Below are positions 35,060-43,234 of a stretch of 64,000 nucleotides of DNA, piece after piece. The notes beneath the pieces were generated by a model, which was not told the DNA's origin, did no database searches, and saw only the letters and a list, made by a program, of their open reading frames with translations. Source of the stretch: Sva-07 sp963728355. GTDB lineage: Bacteria > Actinomycetota > Acidimicrobiia > Acidimicrobiales > Ilumatobacteraceae. Position 1 is the first letter of the stretch; every line of letters begins with the position of its first letter. A program made the position numbers and the translations under genes. Where the stretch lies: contig CAVSJQ010000001.1 in NCBI GenBank assembly GCA_963728355.1, positions 1 through 64,000 of the forward strand, in the 5' to 3' direction.

Positions 35060-35085
35060 GTTTCGCTTCGGTGTACCGAGGGAAC
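35060..35085 (+). promoter_or_regulatory. sigma-B/F-like promoter of the PLD operon
   Basis: GGTTT (ending 35063), a 16-nt spacer and GGGAAC (35080-35085). The -10 ends 9 nt before ATG 35095. It has the same -10 sequence as the divergent promoter at 34975-34980. Confidence 0.65.
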
Positions 35086-35094
35086 ACCACATGC

Positions 35095-36339
35095 ATGCAC
35101 AACAAGGGGCGGGGACACCCCGACGCGAACGGCCACACGACCGACGACACGAACCGGTCACCGGACAACGACCCGAACGCACGGGCCGAACAGTGGCAAC
35201 TGCGACTGCAGACGCTGCTCGGCACCCCGGCGACCACCGGCAACGAGATCCGCGTCCTGCGAAACGGCATCGAGATCTTCCCGGCGATGCTCGGCGCGAT
35301 CGACGCCGCCGAGCACACCGTCGACCTCGTCACCTTCGTGTACTGGCAGGGTGACATCGCTCGACGCTTCGCCCACACGTTGTCCGCCGCCGCGGGGCGG
35401 GGATGTCGCGTCCGGGTGCTCCTCGATGCCGTCGGCGCCCGCAAGCTCGAACCCGAGCTCGTCGACGAGATGGAGTCCGCCGGATGTGACGTCCGGTGGT
35501 TCCGGCCCGTCGAGGACAGCGTTCCCAAGATCGGCGACATGGACCATCGCACCCACCGCAAGATCTTGGTGTGCGACTCGACGGTCGGCTTCACCGGCGG
35601 CGTCGGGATCGCCGACGAATGGGACGGCGACGCCCGCAACGAGAACGAGTGGCGCGACACCCACCTCGCCATTCGAGGCCCGGCGGTGGCCGGCCTGATC
35701 GCCGGCTTCATCGACAACTGGGCCGACCAGAACGACGACGGTTTCGACCCGGCCTCGGAGCCCATCGCGGACTTCACGCCGGCCGGCTCGAGCACGTGCT
35801 CGGTCATTCGCGGATCGGCCGAGACCGGCGCCAGCGAGATGTGGCGGCTGATGCTGGGCCTGATCACATGCGCCCAACACCGGATCCGTGTGGCGACGGC
35901 CTATTTCAACCCGGACGACCGGCTCTGTGCCGCACTCTGCGATGCCGTGGCTCGTGGCGTCGACGTGTCGATCCTGCTCCCTGGCGAACACACCGACAAG
36001 CGGTTCGTCCAGTTGGCTGCTGAGTCCGTCTACTCGACGCTGCTCGACTCCGGCGTCGAAATCCGGACCTTCGACATCTCGATGATGCACGCCAAGGTGA
36101 TCACGGTCGACGACGCCGTCGCAACCGTCGGCTCGGCCAACATGAACCAGCGGTCGACGCAGTTCGACGAGGAGACCAACGTCGTCATCTTCGACCCGGA
36201 CATCGTCGCCGTTCTGGACCGCCACCTCGACGACGACCACCAGCACTCCACGGTCCTCGACCCGGCGGACTGGGCCGAGCGCGGCCTCTTGCAACGTGCA
36301 AAGGAGCATGTGGCCGACGTGGTGAGCGGCTGGTTGTGA
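35095..36339 (+). CDS. phospholipase D / cardiolipin synthase-like protein
   Basis: A 414-aa enzyme with two HKD motifs. The first is HRTHRKILVCDSTVGFTGG near residue 150 and the second is MMHAKVITVDDAVATVGSAN near 325, both with intact His-x-Lys-x4-Asp. This is the pattern of bacterial cardiolipin synthases, here without the usual N-terminal membrane spans, so it is probably peripheral or soluble. It would transfer phosphatidyl groups or cut phospholipids. ATG 35095 is in frame; the ATG at 35091 is not. It overlaps the DUF2254 gene by 4 bp. Confidence 0.87.
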   Translation: MHNKGRGHPDANGHTTDDTNRSPDNDPNARAEQWQLRLQTLLGTPATTGNEIRVLRNGIEIFPAMLGAIDAAEHTVDLVTFVYWQGDIARRFAHTLSAAAGRGCRVRVLLDAVGARKLEPELVDEMESAGCDVRWFRPVEDSVPKIGDMDHRTHRKILVCDSTVGFTGGVGIADEWDGDARNENEWRDTHLAIRGPAVAGLIAGFIDNWADQNDDGFDPASEPIADFTPAGSSTCSVIRGSAETGASEMWRLMLGLITCAQHRIRVATAYFNPDDRLCAALCDAVARGVDVSILLPGEHTDKRFVQLAAESVYSTLLDSGVEIRTFDISMMHAKVITVDDAVATVGSANMNQRSTQFDEETNVVIFDPDIVAVLDRHLDDDHQHSTVLDPADWAERGLLQRAKEHVADVVSGWL

Positions 36340-37586
36340 TCCGCATCATCCGGCTGCGCCAGATCGCAGACCGGATACGCCACAGCCTGTCGTTCATCCC
36401 CACGATGTACGTCCTCGCCGCGGTCGTCCTCGTCCAGGTCCTGCTGCTGATCGACCGCCAGCTGACCAGCGGCACGCTGCCCGACGTGTTCGAGACGACC
36501 GTCGACAGTGCCCGTGCGGTGTTCGCAGCCATCGCTGGTGGGCTCATCACGTCCACCACGCTGCTGCTCTCGATGATGCTCGTGGCCGTCCAACTCGCCA
36601 GCTCGCAGTTCTCACCGCGCACGCTGCGCAACTGGCTCGGCAACCGCACGGTGCAGAACGCCGTCGGCTTCGTGCTGGGCACCACGGTGTTCTGTCTGCT
36701 CGCGCTCCGCTCGACGCGCAGCTTCGACGAGAACGACACACCGGTCGTGCCGCACCTCACCGTGCTCGCCGCCGTGGCACTCGGGGTCCTGTCGTTGGTC
36801 GCCGTGGTCCGCACGGTCGATCACATCACCCACACGATGCGCGTCGGCTCGATTGCCGAACAGGTGACCTCGGAGACGATCGCCGTCGTCGATCGCGTCT
36901 ACGACTCCGACTCCGACTCCGACCCGATCGACGTGGGCGTGGAGTCCGGTGCACTGCGACCGGACGGATCGATCGACGTGCCGATCGGGGCGACAGCGAT
37001 CGAGACACCGAGCGCCGGTTGGGTCCAACAGATCGACGACGACGCCGTCCTCTCGTCGCTGCCCGAGCGCAGCACCGGCTACCTGGCGGCGACCGTCGGT
37101 AGCTTCGTCACCGCATCCAGCCCCATCCTGTGGATCGCACCGGCACCCACCGACCCCGAGGAGTGCCGCTCGTCGATGCTCGAGGCGGTCGCCGTCGGCG
37201 ACAGCCGCACGATGCAGCAGGACATCGAATTCGGGGTCATCCAGCTCACCGACATCGCCGTGCGCGCGTTGTCGCCCGGGATCAACGATCCCAGCACGGC
37301 TAGCGACGTCATCGTGCACCTCGGCAACGTGATGACCTCGATGTGGGAGCACCCCGCCCTGCCGACGACGGTGCGGTCCGGATCGCGGACCCTCGTGCGG
37401 CACCGACCGACCCACGCCGGCCTCCTCGATCGAGCATTCTCACCGATCATCCACTACGGCAGATCCGACCGTCAGGTCGTCAGCACGTTGAAGAGCGTGC
37501 TCGGACTGCTCCGATCCGAGATCGACCGGCGTGGCCTGCCCGGGCCGGTGGAACCGATCGAGACGATGCTCGCCGAACTCGACTGA
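36336..37586 (+). CDS. DUF2254 membrane protein
   Basis: A 416-aa protein of the DUF2254 family, whose function is unknown. Four membrane spans occupy the first about 150 residues (MYVLAAVVLVQVLLLI, then AIAGGLITSTTLLLSMMLVAV and two more), followed by a soluble cytoplasmic part of about 260 residues. The conserved ALSPGINDPSTA motif lies near 310. It starts with GTG overlapping the stop of the phospholipase-D-like gene, so the two act together, probably in the stressed membrane. A homology-based function cannot be given. Confidence 0.88.
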   Translation: MIRIIRLRQIADRIRHSLSFIPTMYVLAAVVLVQVLLLIDRQLTSGTLPDVFETTVDSARAVFAAIAGGLITSTTLLLSMMLVAVQLASSQFSPRTLRNWLGNRTVQNAVGFVLGTTVFCLLALRSTRSFDENDTPVVPHLTVLAAVALGVLSLVAVVRTVDHITHTMRVGSIAEQVTSETIAVVDRVYDSDSDSDPIDVGVESGALRPDGSIDVPIGATAIETPSAGWVQQIDDDAVLSSLPERSTGYLAATVGSFVTASSPILWIAPAPTDPEECRSSMLEAVAVGDSRTMQQDIEFGVIQLTDIAVRALSPGINDPSTASDVIVHLGNVMTSMWEHPALPTTVRSGSRTLVRHRPTHAGLLDRAFSPIIHYGRSDRQVVSTLKSVLGLLRSEIDRRGLPGPVEPIETMLAELD

Positions 37587-37607
37587 GCGTCGCGAGGAGC
37601 GCCGGCC

Positions 37608-37937
37608 TCAGTGCTCGGAGGTGCCGTCGGAGACGTGGAGGTGGTCGGTCAGACCGGACACCTCGATCAATCTGGCCACCGGCGGGCTCGGCGTCAGGAG
37701 CACGAGTCGCCGCGATGCCTGCTCGACTCGCTGGTGGAGTTCGATGATCACCCGCAGACCGCTCGAGTCCATGAAGTCCACCTTCGACATGTCGATCACG
37801 ATGTCGCCGTCGCCTTTCGGGAGCTCGGCGTAGCGGGCGGCGAGCTCGGGAGCCGTGTGCGCATCGATCTCACCGTCGAGTGCGAGTGTGGATCCATCCA
37901 GTTCGATCGCAGTGAGGCGCACCGGGACATCGGACAT
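37608..37937 (-). CDS. STAS-domain anti-sigma factor antagonist (RsbV-like)
   Basis: A 109-aa STAS protein. The phosphoacceptor motif DFMDSSGLRVI places the regulatory serine near residue 58, as in RsbV/SpoIIAA antagonists. In its unphosphorylated form it would bind an HATPase anti-sigma factor and release the sigma factor. Candidate partners are the UsfX-like protein (42477-42923) and the HATPase protein (44515-44931). No sigma-B-like promoter was found upstream. It is convergent with the DUF2254 gene. Confidence 0.9.
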   Translation of the reverse strand: MSDVPVRLTAIELDGSTLALDGEIDAHTAPELAARYAELPKGDGDIVIDMSKVDFMDSSGLRVIIELHQRVEQASRRLVLLTPSPPVARLIEVSGLTDHLHVSDGTSEH

Positions 37938-38055
37938 GAAGGTGGATCATACTGCCGACCACGACTGCAACGTCATCTCCTCCCCTGATGTTCTCCGTTG
38001 TTGCTCCGGTCGGATGTGGAGGGCCGACCATCGGCGGACCCGACGCAGTTCTCGG

Positions 38056-38589
38056 TCAGGACTTGTCGTGGGTGGTGCGATGGACGACATCGCCGGTCGC
38101 GTCCTTCAGATGTGCCCGGACGAACCACTGGAACAGCTCGAGGTCGGCCACGTGGCCGATCAGGAGATCTTCGGTGATCGGGTCGATCTCGCCGGCCTTG
38201 GCGATCGCCGCCCGGTGGTCGGCGATCACCCCCGAGTACACGTCGTCCAGGGCGACGAGGTGCTGGACGCTCGGAGCGCGGTCGAGGCCGTAGTCGTTCC
38301 AACTGCGCATCTCGACGACCGCACCGGGCGTGCCCTTGGGTTCGCCACCGAGGATCGCGATCCGTTCGGCGACGGCATCGGACTGCAGACGTACTGCGTC
38401 CACCTGGGGGTCGAGCATCTCGTGGATGGCGATGAAGTTCATGCCGACCACGTTCCAGTGGATGTGCTTGAGGGTCAGCTGGAGATCGATCAGAGCGACG
38501 AGACGATCCTGCAGGAGGTCGATCACATCGAGCGAGCCCTGTTCCGAGAGTGCGGGCACGGTGGTCTTCAGTTCGCTGACGTTGGTCAT
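38056..38589 (-). CDS. dps: Dps-family DNA-binding ferritin-like protein
   Basis: A 177-aa Dps protein. The ferroxidase-site pattern TLKHIHWNVVGMNFIAIHEM is near residues 40-60, and DAVAERIAILGGEPKGTP follows, both standard for the family. It forms dodecamers that store iron, consume peroxide and coat DNA. ATG 38589 is supported by a consensus sigma-B-like promoter ending 9 nt upstream, so the message is probably leaderless. A longer frame starting at 38649 would overlap that promoter and is rejected. Confidence 0.93.
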   Translation of the reverse strand: MTNVSELKTTVPALSEQGSLDVIDLLQDRLVALIDLQLTLKHIHWNVVGMNFIAIHEMLDPQVDAVRLQSDAVAERIAILGGEPKGTPGAVVEMRSWNDYGLDRAPSVQHLVALDDVYSGVIADHRAAIAKAGEIDPITEDLLIGHVADLELFQWFVRAHLKDATGDVVHRTTHDKS

Positions 38590-38598
38590 GCGCCCGAG

Positions 38599-38623
38599 AT
38601 ACCCGACACCTGTCCGAGCAAAC
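38599..38623 (-). promoter_or_regulatory. sigma-B/F-like promoter of dps
   Basis: On the minus strand: GTTT (38623-38620), a 15-nt spacer, GGGTAT (38604-38599), a full match to the sigma-B/SigF consensus. The -10 ends 9 nt before ATG 38589. Confidence 0.75.
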
Positions 38624-38679
38624 GTCCGAGGGGTACGTTCGAGCGACACCGTGGAAGCGACCGGGCAGTGATCGGTCTG

Positions 38680-40149
38680 TCAGACGGCGTCGCCGGCTGC
38701 GCTCATCATGCGACGCAACATGGCCGGGAAGATCGCCGCGTGGAACGGCACGAGCACCCACCAGTACAGCCGGCCGACGATGCCTCTCGGCACGAACCGC
38801 GCACGCTGGGTGACGACGGTGCCCGAGCCGTCGGGCTCTGGTGCGGTCCGCCATTCCAGCCATGCGTCGCCCGGCACCTTCATCTCGGCATGCAGGCGGA
38901 ACAAGTCGCCCTCGATCGCATCGACCCGCCAGAAGTCGAGCGCCTCGCCGACGGTGATGTCGTCGGGATGCCGCCGTCCTCGTCGCAGCCCGACGCCGCC
39001 GACCAGCTTGTCGACCGCGCCTCGCACGGCCCACAACGGTCCGAACCCGTACCACCCGCGCTCGCCGCCGACACCACGAACCACCCGTTGTACGTTCGCC
39101 TCCGACGTGGGCACCGTGATCGTGCGGCAGTCCTCGTAGACGGTGCCGCCCGCCCACTCCGGGTCCCACGGAGCCGGTCGGGCCGCGAGTTGCCGAGAGG
39201 AGTAGCCGGACCACCGCGTCGGGATGTCGAGATCTTCCACCGCCGACAACGCCGCCTCGATCGCATCGTCGACGCCGAGCGGCTCGTGGTCCGACAGCGC
39301 CTTGGCGCTGTCGTCGGTGACGACCACGTCGTTCTTCAGGCTCCCGATCAGGCTGTCGGCCAGCGCCTTCGGGAGCGGGGTGACCAGGTTCACCCAGTGA
39401 GCTGACAGGCGGGGCGTGAGAAAGGGCACCGGGATGATCACGCGCCGGCGGAGCCCGGCGATGTCGGCGTACATGTGCATGAGCCCTCGATACGTGAACT
39501 CCTGCCGGGCGCCGATCTCGATCTTGGCGTGAGCCTCGGTGGGCCCGCGTCGGATCGCTGCCACGAGATAGGTGAGCAGATCCGAGATGGCGATCGGCTG
39601 CACCCGTGTACTCGTCACCCAGCGGGGCGCCAGCATCGCCGGCAGCACCTCCACCAGACTGCGCAACATCTCGAATGACGCAGATCCTGCACCGAGGACG
39701 ATCGCGGCTCGCAGCTCGGTCACCGGGACCGGACCCGCCGCCAGTTCGTTGCCCACGTCATGACGCGACCGCAGGTGCGGCGACAGCTCGTCGCTGTCGT
39801 CGCCGAGACCACCGACGTAGACGATGTGTCGAACCCCCGCTCGCTCCGACGCAAGTCGCGCGTGTTCCGCGGTGGTGCGTTCGTGCTGCATGAAGTCATC
39901 ACCGACACCGAGCGAGTGGACCAGGTACACCACCTGGTCGACGTCGTCGAAGGCGGCACCGATCGAGGCGAGATCGGAAAGATCACCCTCCACGACCTCC
40001 ACGTCTGACGCCCACTGAGTCGTGCTGAGACCACGAGCCGATCGGGTGAGACACCGCACGCGAAATCCGGCCTGGGTCAGCTCGGGCACCAGACGGCCGC
40101 CTACGTACCCGGTTGCACCGAGCACGAGCACCCGGTCATCTCGCGCCAT
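38680..40149 (-). CDS. NAD-binding SDR protein with C-terminal DUF2867
   Basis: A 489-aa two-part protein. Residues 1-300 form an atypical SDR Rossmann domain (VLVLGATGYVGGRLVPELTQ; VVYLVHSLG; HIVYVGGLG). Residues about 330-480 form the DUF2867 domain with LWRVDAIE-like FWRVDAIEGDLFRL and WLEWRT motifs, and the C-terminus (YWWVLVPFHAAIFPAMLRRM) could touch the membrane. The known fold suggests a reductase of unknown substrate. The ATG at 40149 follows a sigma-B-like -10 by 9 nt. It diverges from the FAD reductase gene. Confidence 0.88.
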   Translation of the reverse strand: MARDDRVLVLGATGYVGGRLVPELTQAGFRVRCLTRSARGLSTTQWASDVEVVEGDLSDLASIGAAFDDVDQVVYLVHSLGVGDDFMQHERTTAEHARLASERAGVRHIVYVGGLGDDSDELSPHLRSRHDVGNELAAGPVPVTELRAAIVLGAGSASFEMLRSLVEVLPAMLAPRWVTSTRVQPIAISDLLTYLVAAIRRGPTEAHAKIEIGARQEFTYRGLMHMYADIAGLRRRVIIPVPFLTPRLSAHWVNLVTPLPKALADSLIGSLKNDVVVTDDSAKALSDHEPLGVDDAIEAALSAVEDLDIPTRWSGYSSRQLAARPAPWDPEWAGGTVYEDCRTITVPTSEANVQRVVRGVGGERGWYGFGPLWAVRGAVDKLVGGVGLRRGRRHPDDITVGEALDFWRVDAIEGDLFRLHAEMKVPGDAWLEWRTAPEPDGSGTVVTQRARFVPRGIVGRLYWWVLVPFHAAIFPAMLRRMMSAAGDAV

Positions 40150-40158
40150 GTAGGCATC

Positions 40159-40184
40159 TTGCCCGCTCGTCCGCCCCGACAACC
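40159..40184 (-). promoter_or_regulatory. sigma-B/F-like promoter of SDR-DUF2867 gene
   Basis: On the minus strand: GGTT (40184-40181), a 16-nt spacer, GGGCAA (40164-40159). The -10 ends 9 nt before ATG 40149. This is a weaker -10 match than dps. Confidence 0.5.
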
Positions 40185-40187
40185 GCT

Positions 40188-40235
40188 CGTGCCCGTCATT
40201 CCCCTCGTGCCCGTCACGTGTCCCATGCCCGTCAT
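40188..40235. repeat. three 18-bp-spaced direct repeats between divergent promoters
   Basis: C(G/A)TGCCCGTCA occurs at 40188-40198, 40206-40216 and 40224-40234, each exactly 18 bp apart. The array lies between the two divergent sigma-B-like promoters and could be a regulator-binding site or simple slippage. Confidence 0.6.
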
Positions 40236-40273
40236 CTGACGTCTCGAGCGGCCGGCAGCCCGCATGCGGAGAC

Positions 40274-40299
40274 GGTTGGCCCCGCGGTCGGACGGGTAG
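40274..40299 (+). promoter_or_regulatory. sigma-B/F-like promoter of FAD reductase gene
   Basis: GGTT (40274-40277), a 16-nt spacer and GGGTAG (40294-40299). The -10 ends 9 nt before ATG 40309. Confidence 0.6.
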
Positions 40300-40308
40300 G
40301 GCGCCACC

Positions 40309-41667
40309 ATGGCCGAGCGTGCAGCAACACCGACGTCTCGCGACGCGAGCGACGATCAGCGGTTCGACGTGGCCGTCATCGGCGGGGGTGGTGCCGCCGA
40401 GGGACTCGTGAATGCGCTCCAAGACACCGGCCTGCGGCTCCTGGTGGTCGAGGAACATCGGGTGGGCGGGTCGTGTCCCTTTGTCGCCTGCATGCCCAGC
40501 AAGTCGCTCCTGCACGACGCCCATGGTTCGACCCGCTGGAACAGGGCGGTCCAGCGGCGCGATGAGGTGGTCGACCACCTGGATGACGCGGACCATGCCG
40601 AGCAGGTGCGCAGCGACGGTGCACACCTCGTGCGCGGACACGCCGAGTTCGTCGACGAGCACACGATCGACGTCGACGGCGCGCGCCACCACGCCGAACA
40701 CATCGTGTTGGCCACCGGTTCCCGACCGATCATCCCGAGGATCGACGGCATCGACGACCTCGGAGATCGCCTCTGGACGAGTGACGAGGCGCTGATCTCC
40801 GACGAGCGGCCCGTCCGGCTGATGGTGGTCGGCGGCGGACCCATCGGTTGCGAGCTCGCGCACCTCTTCGCCGGATTCGACACCGAGGTGCATCTGATCG
40901 ACGTCGCTGACCGCGCCTTCCCCGAACTCCCCGAGGAGATCGGCGAGATCGTCGACGACGGCCTGCGCTCCGCCGGCGTCCGGTTGTGTCGCGGCGCCCA
41001 AGTGGTCCGGTTCGAACAACGCGGCGGCAACGTGCAGATCACGCTCGACAACGACGGTGCAGTCCTGACTGACCGCGTGCTGGTGTCGATCGGCCGAACG
41101 GCAAACGTGGACGGGCTCGGTCTCGATCGGCTGGGTCTCGACCCCGATTCCCCGCTGCCGGTCGATGACGTCGGACGCGTCGACTGCCCCGGTTCCGTGT
41201 GGGCGATCGGCGATGTCGCGGGGAAGGGTCAGTACACCCACCTCGCCGACCACCAGGCGGTCGTGGTCGCCGACCATCTCGCCGGACCCGGCAGGCGCCG
41301 CTTCGACGACGTGGTCCTGCCTGCCTGCATCTTCACCAGGCCACCCGTGATGATGATCGGGCCGATCCCGGCCGAGCTCGGCGACGAGGTCGTCTGGGTC
41401 GACGCCAAGCTGTCCGAGGTGGCGAGATGGTCCACCGACGCCCTCGGTGACGGCTTCGTGACCATGGCCGTCGATCGCACGACCCGATGCGTGGTGGCCG
41501 CCCACGGCGCCGGGGAGCGCTTCGACGAGTTGTCCGCTGCACTGGTCACCGCAATCGACGGCTGCGTACCGGTCGACCGGCTGGTGAAGTCGATGTGGCC
41601 GTTCCCGACGGTCGGCGAGCTGTTGGGGGTGCTCTACCGACGAGCCGTCGACGCACTCGATGCGTGA
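40309..41667 (+). CDS. FAD-dependent pyridine nucleotide-disulfide oxidoreductase
   Basis: A 452-aa flavoprotein of the dihydrolipoamide dehydrogenase/mercuric reductase group. An FAD-binding VIGGGGAAEGLVNAL lies near residues 25-40, and the redox disulfide is in GGSCPFVACMPSK (CX4C). The NAD(P) motif VVGGGPIGCELAHLF is near 180, a second FAD motif is VWAIGDVAGKGQYTHLA, and the dimerisation domain is C-terminal. The C-terminal His-Glu pair of true lipoamide dehydrogenases was not seen, so the substrate is open. A sigma-B-like promoter makes it a stress gene. Confidence 0.88.
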   Translation: MAERAATPTSRDASDDQRFDVAVIGGGGAAEGLVNALQDTGLRLLVVEEHRVGGSCPFVACMPSKSLLHDAHGSTRWNRAVQRRDEVVDHLDDADHAEQVRSDGAHLVRGHAEFVDEHTIDVDGARHHAEHIVLATGSRPIIPRIDGIDDLGDRLWTSDEALISDERPVRLMVVGGGPIGCELAHLFAGFDTEVHLIDVADRAFPELPEEIGEIVDDGLRSAGVRLCRGAQVVRFEQRGGNVQITLDNDGAVLTDRVLVSIGRTANVDGLGLDRLGLDPDSPLPVDDVGRVDCPGSVWAIGDVAGKGQYTHLADHQAVVVADHLAGPGRRRFDDVVLPACIFTRPPVMMIGPIPAELGDEVVWVDAKLSEVARWSTDALGDGFVTMAVDRTTRCVVAAHGAGERFDELSAALVTAIDGCVPVDRLVKSMWPFPTVGELLGVLYRRAVDALDA

Positions 41668-41682
41668 ACTGACCGGCCTGCG

Positions 41683-42480
41683 TCAGTCGAGCAGTGCGCC
41701 GAGCCCCTCGGAGGCCCCTGGCGCTTCCTCGAGCCACTCGCGCATCTGCTCGAACGACTTGCGCAGCAGGCGCGACACGTGCATCTGCGAGATGCCCACC
41801 GCTTCGGCGATCTCGGTCTGGGAGCGGCGTTCGTAGAAACGCAACCGGACGATCTCCTGTTCGCGCTCCGGCAACCGTGCAATCAGCTGAACCGCCAATT
41901 CGCGGTCGTCGACGTGGCCGTAGCCGTCCTCCTCGCTGGCGAGCGCCCGTCGACGGTCGCCGACCGGATCGGAGTCGTCGTCGCCCCCGCCTCCGTCGAG
42001 CGTCCCGACGCTGTACGCAGCCGTGGCGGACAACCCGCGCAAGACGTCGTCGCGATCGACCTGCAGATGGGCTGCGATCTCGTCGACCGTCGGCGAGCGG
42101 CCCTCGCGCTGTGACAGCTCCTCGGATGCGTTGCGGACGAGCAGGTGGAGTTCCTTGGCTCCTCGGGGCACGCGCACGGCCCACGACCGGTCACGGAAAT
42201 GGCGCTTCAACTCGCCTTCGATGGTGCGTCCGGCGAATGCCGAGAACGCCGCGCCGTACTCGGGATCGAAACGGTCGACCGCTTTGACCAAGCCGACCAT
42301 GGCCACCTGGCGCAGGTCGTCGTCGCTGCCGCCCTGTCGACGGAACCGGTTCGCGATGTGCGCTGCGAGCCCCATGTGCCGCTCGACCAGCTGATTGCGG
42401 AGCTTGCGGCTTCTCGACGCAGCGAACTCGCGGAACAACTCGAGATCGTCCAGGTCGTCCGCCGTGGACGTGCCGCTCAT
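41683..42480 (-). CDS. sigF: SigF/SigB-type group 3 sigma factor
   Basis: A 265-aa sigma-70-family factor of the sigma-B/F group. Region 2 (HMGLAAHIANRFRR, then DDLRQVAMVGLVKAVDRFDP) occupies about 30-80. Region 3 (ELSQREGRSPTVDEIAAHLQ) is near 120-145. Region 4 HTH (RRSQTEIAEAVGISQMHVSR) is near 220-240. It would read GTTT/GGGTAT-type promoters, nine of which lie within 10 kb. Its start overlaps the stop of the upstream anti-sigma-like gene by 4 bp, the classic UsfX-SigF arrangement. Confidence 0.92.
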   Translation of the reverse strand: MSGTSTADDLDDLELFREFAASRSRKLRNQLVERHMGLAAHIANRFRRQGGSDDDLRQVAMVGLVKAVDRFDPEYGAAFSAFAGRTIEGELKRHFRDRSWAVRVPRGAKELHLLVRNASEELSQREGRSPTVDEIAAHLQVDRDDVLRGLSATAAYSVGTLDGGGGDDDSDPVGDRRRALASEEDGYGHVDDRELAVQLIARLPEREQEIVRLRFYERRSQTEIAEAVGISQMHVSRLLRKSFEQMREWLEEAPGASEGLGALLD

Positions 42481-42923
42481 CGTTCGTGCGGTGTGCGCTC
42501 GACGTCGGCCGAAGCGATGCTCGCGGCTTCCGAAGCCAACTTCACCAGGTGCACACGGGGCCCGGTGACCACGTACTCGTCGACGACCGAGCGAAGGATG
42601 CTCGCTGCCAGGTCGTCGAGTTGGACGTCGATCTCACCACGCTGCGTCGTGATGGCGACGGCAACGCCGGTGGCCCCCAGCTCGAACGACGCCACGACCC
42701 GGTCGTCGATGGAGGTGCCGGAGTCGACCAGCGACGACACGATCTCGCTGATCGCCAACCGCAGGTCGTCGATCTCGTCGATCGAGAAGCCTGCATCGGC
42801 CCCCAGCGACGCCGCAACGGTGCGAAGCGTTGCGATGAAGTCGGTGCGTAAAGGCACGGTCACCTCGACCAGATCCAATCCGCCGAAGGTGTGGGCTGGC
42901 GCAGATTCAGACATCGGATTCAC
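42477..42923 (-). CDS. UsfX/RsbW-like anti-sigma factor
   Basis: A 148-aa GHKL/HATPase-like protein. The helix FSIDEIDDLRLAISEIVSSL corresponds to the N-box, but the usual Asn is replaced (SEIVSS), and no DxGxG G1 box is visible, as in divergent actinobacterial UsfX-type anti-sigma factors. It precedes and overlaps sigF, so it should sequester SigF until a STAS antagonist frees it. Kinase activity is doubtful given the missing residues. Start is GTG 42923 or ATG 42914; both are in frame. Confidence 0.78.
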   Translation of the reverse strand: MNPMSESAPAHTFGGLDLVEVTVPLRTDFIATLRTVAASLGADAGFSIDEIDDLRLAISEIVSSLVDSGTSIDDRVVASFELGATGVAVAITTQRGEIDVQLDDLAASILRSVVDEYVVTGPRVHLVKLASEAASIASADVERTPHER

Positions 42924-42951
42924 AGGATAACGGCCTCATTCACACCACATG

Positions 42952-42977
42952 GTGCCCGGTGACCAACAGCGCCAAAC
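42952..42977 (-). promoter_or_regulatory. possible autoregulatory sigma-B/F promoter of the anti-sigma/sigF operon
   Basis: On the minus strand: GTTT (42977-42974), a 16-nt spacer, GGGCAC (42957-42952). It is a partial -10 match. If used, SigF would amplify its own operon. Confidence 0.4.
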
Positions 42978-43023
42978 GGGACCGGACGATCGAGGTCGCA
43001 GGGCCAGCTCGACGACTGCACCG

Positions 43024-43049
43024 GTTTGAGGTCCCACCGTGCCGGGCAT
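43024..43049 (+). promoter_or_regulatory. sigma-B/F-like promoter of the 25-aa peptide gene
   Basis: GGTTT (43023-43027), a 16-nt spacer and GGGCAT (43044-43049). About 67 nt separate it from the peptide ATG at 43117, leaving room for a leader with a GAAAGGA site. It diverges from the sigF operon. Confidence 0.6.
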
Positions 43050-43116
43050 CGGATCGCCACCGGCGACACATCTCGCCGCCGTCGGTTCGCCGGCTCCACC
43101 GAAAGGACATTCACAC

Positions 43117-43194
43117 ATGGAATACGGCATCGGAGGAATCCTCATCCTCATTCTCGTCATCCTGGCCATCATCTACTTCGCCAAACGGGTCTGA
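43117..43194 (+). CDS. 25-aa hydrophobic membrane peptide
   Basis: ATG 43117 to TGA 43194 encodes 25 residues: a short MEYGIGG head, a continuous hydrophobic span (ILILILVILAIIYF) and an AKRV tail. That makes a single membrane helix with a positive C-terminus. GAAAGGA lies 10 nt upstream and a sigma-B-like promoter (43024-43049) precedes it. It sits between the divergent sigF operon and the AI-2E-family gene. It may modulate a membrane enzyme or transporter under stress. Known families of this length were not recognised. Confidence 0.6.
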   Translation: MEYGIGGILILILVILAIIYFAKRV

Positions 43195-43234
43195 CGGAGC
43201 CGGATGCTCCTGGTGCCGATGCCGTCGTGCCACG

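Noticed and set aside
40301..40314. TAGGGC as a leaderless -10 for the FAD reductase gene
   Set aside because: The GGTT-N16-GGGTAG sigma-B-like pair overlaps it and explains the site better, with the same 9-nt distance as four other stress genes.
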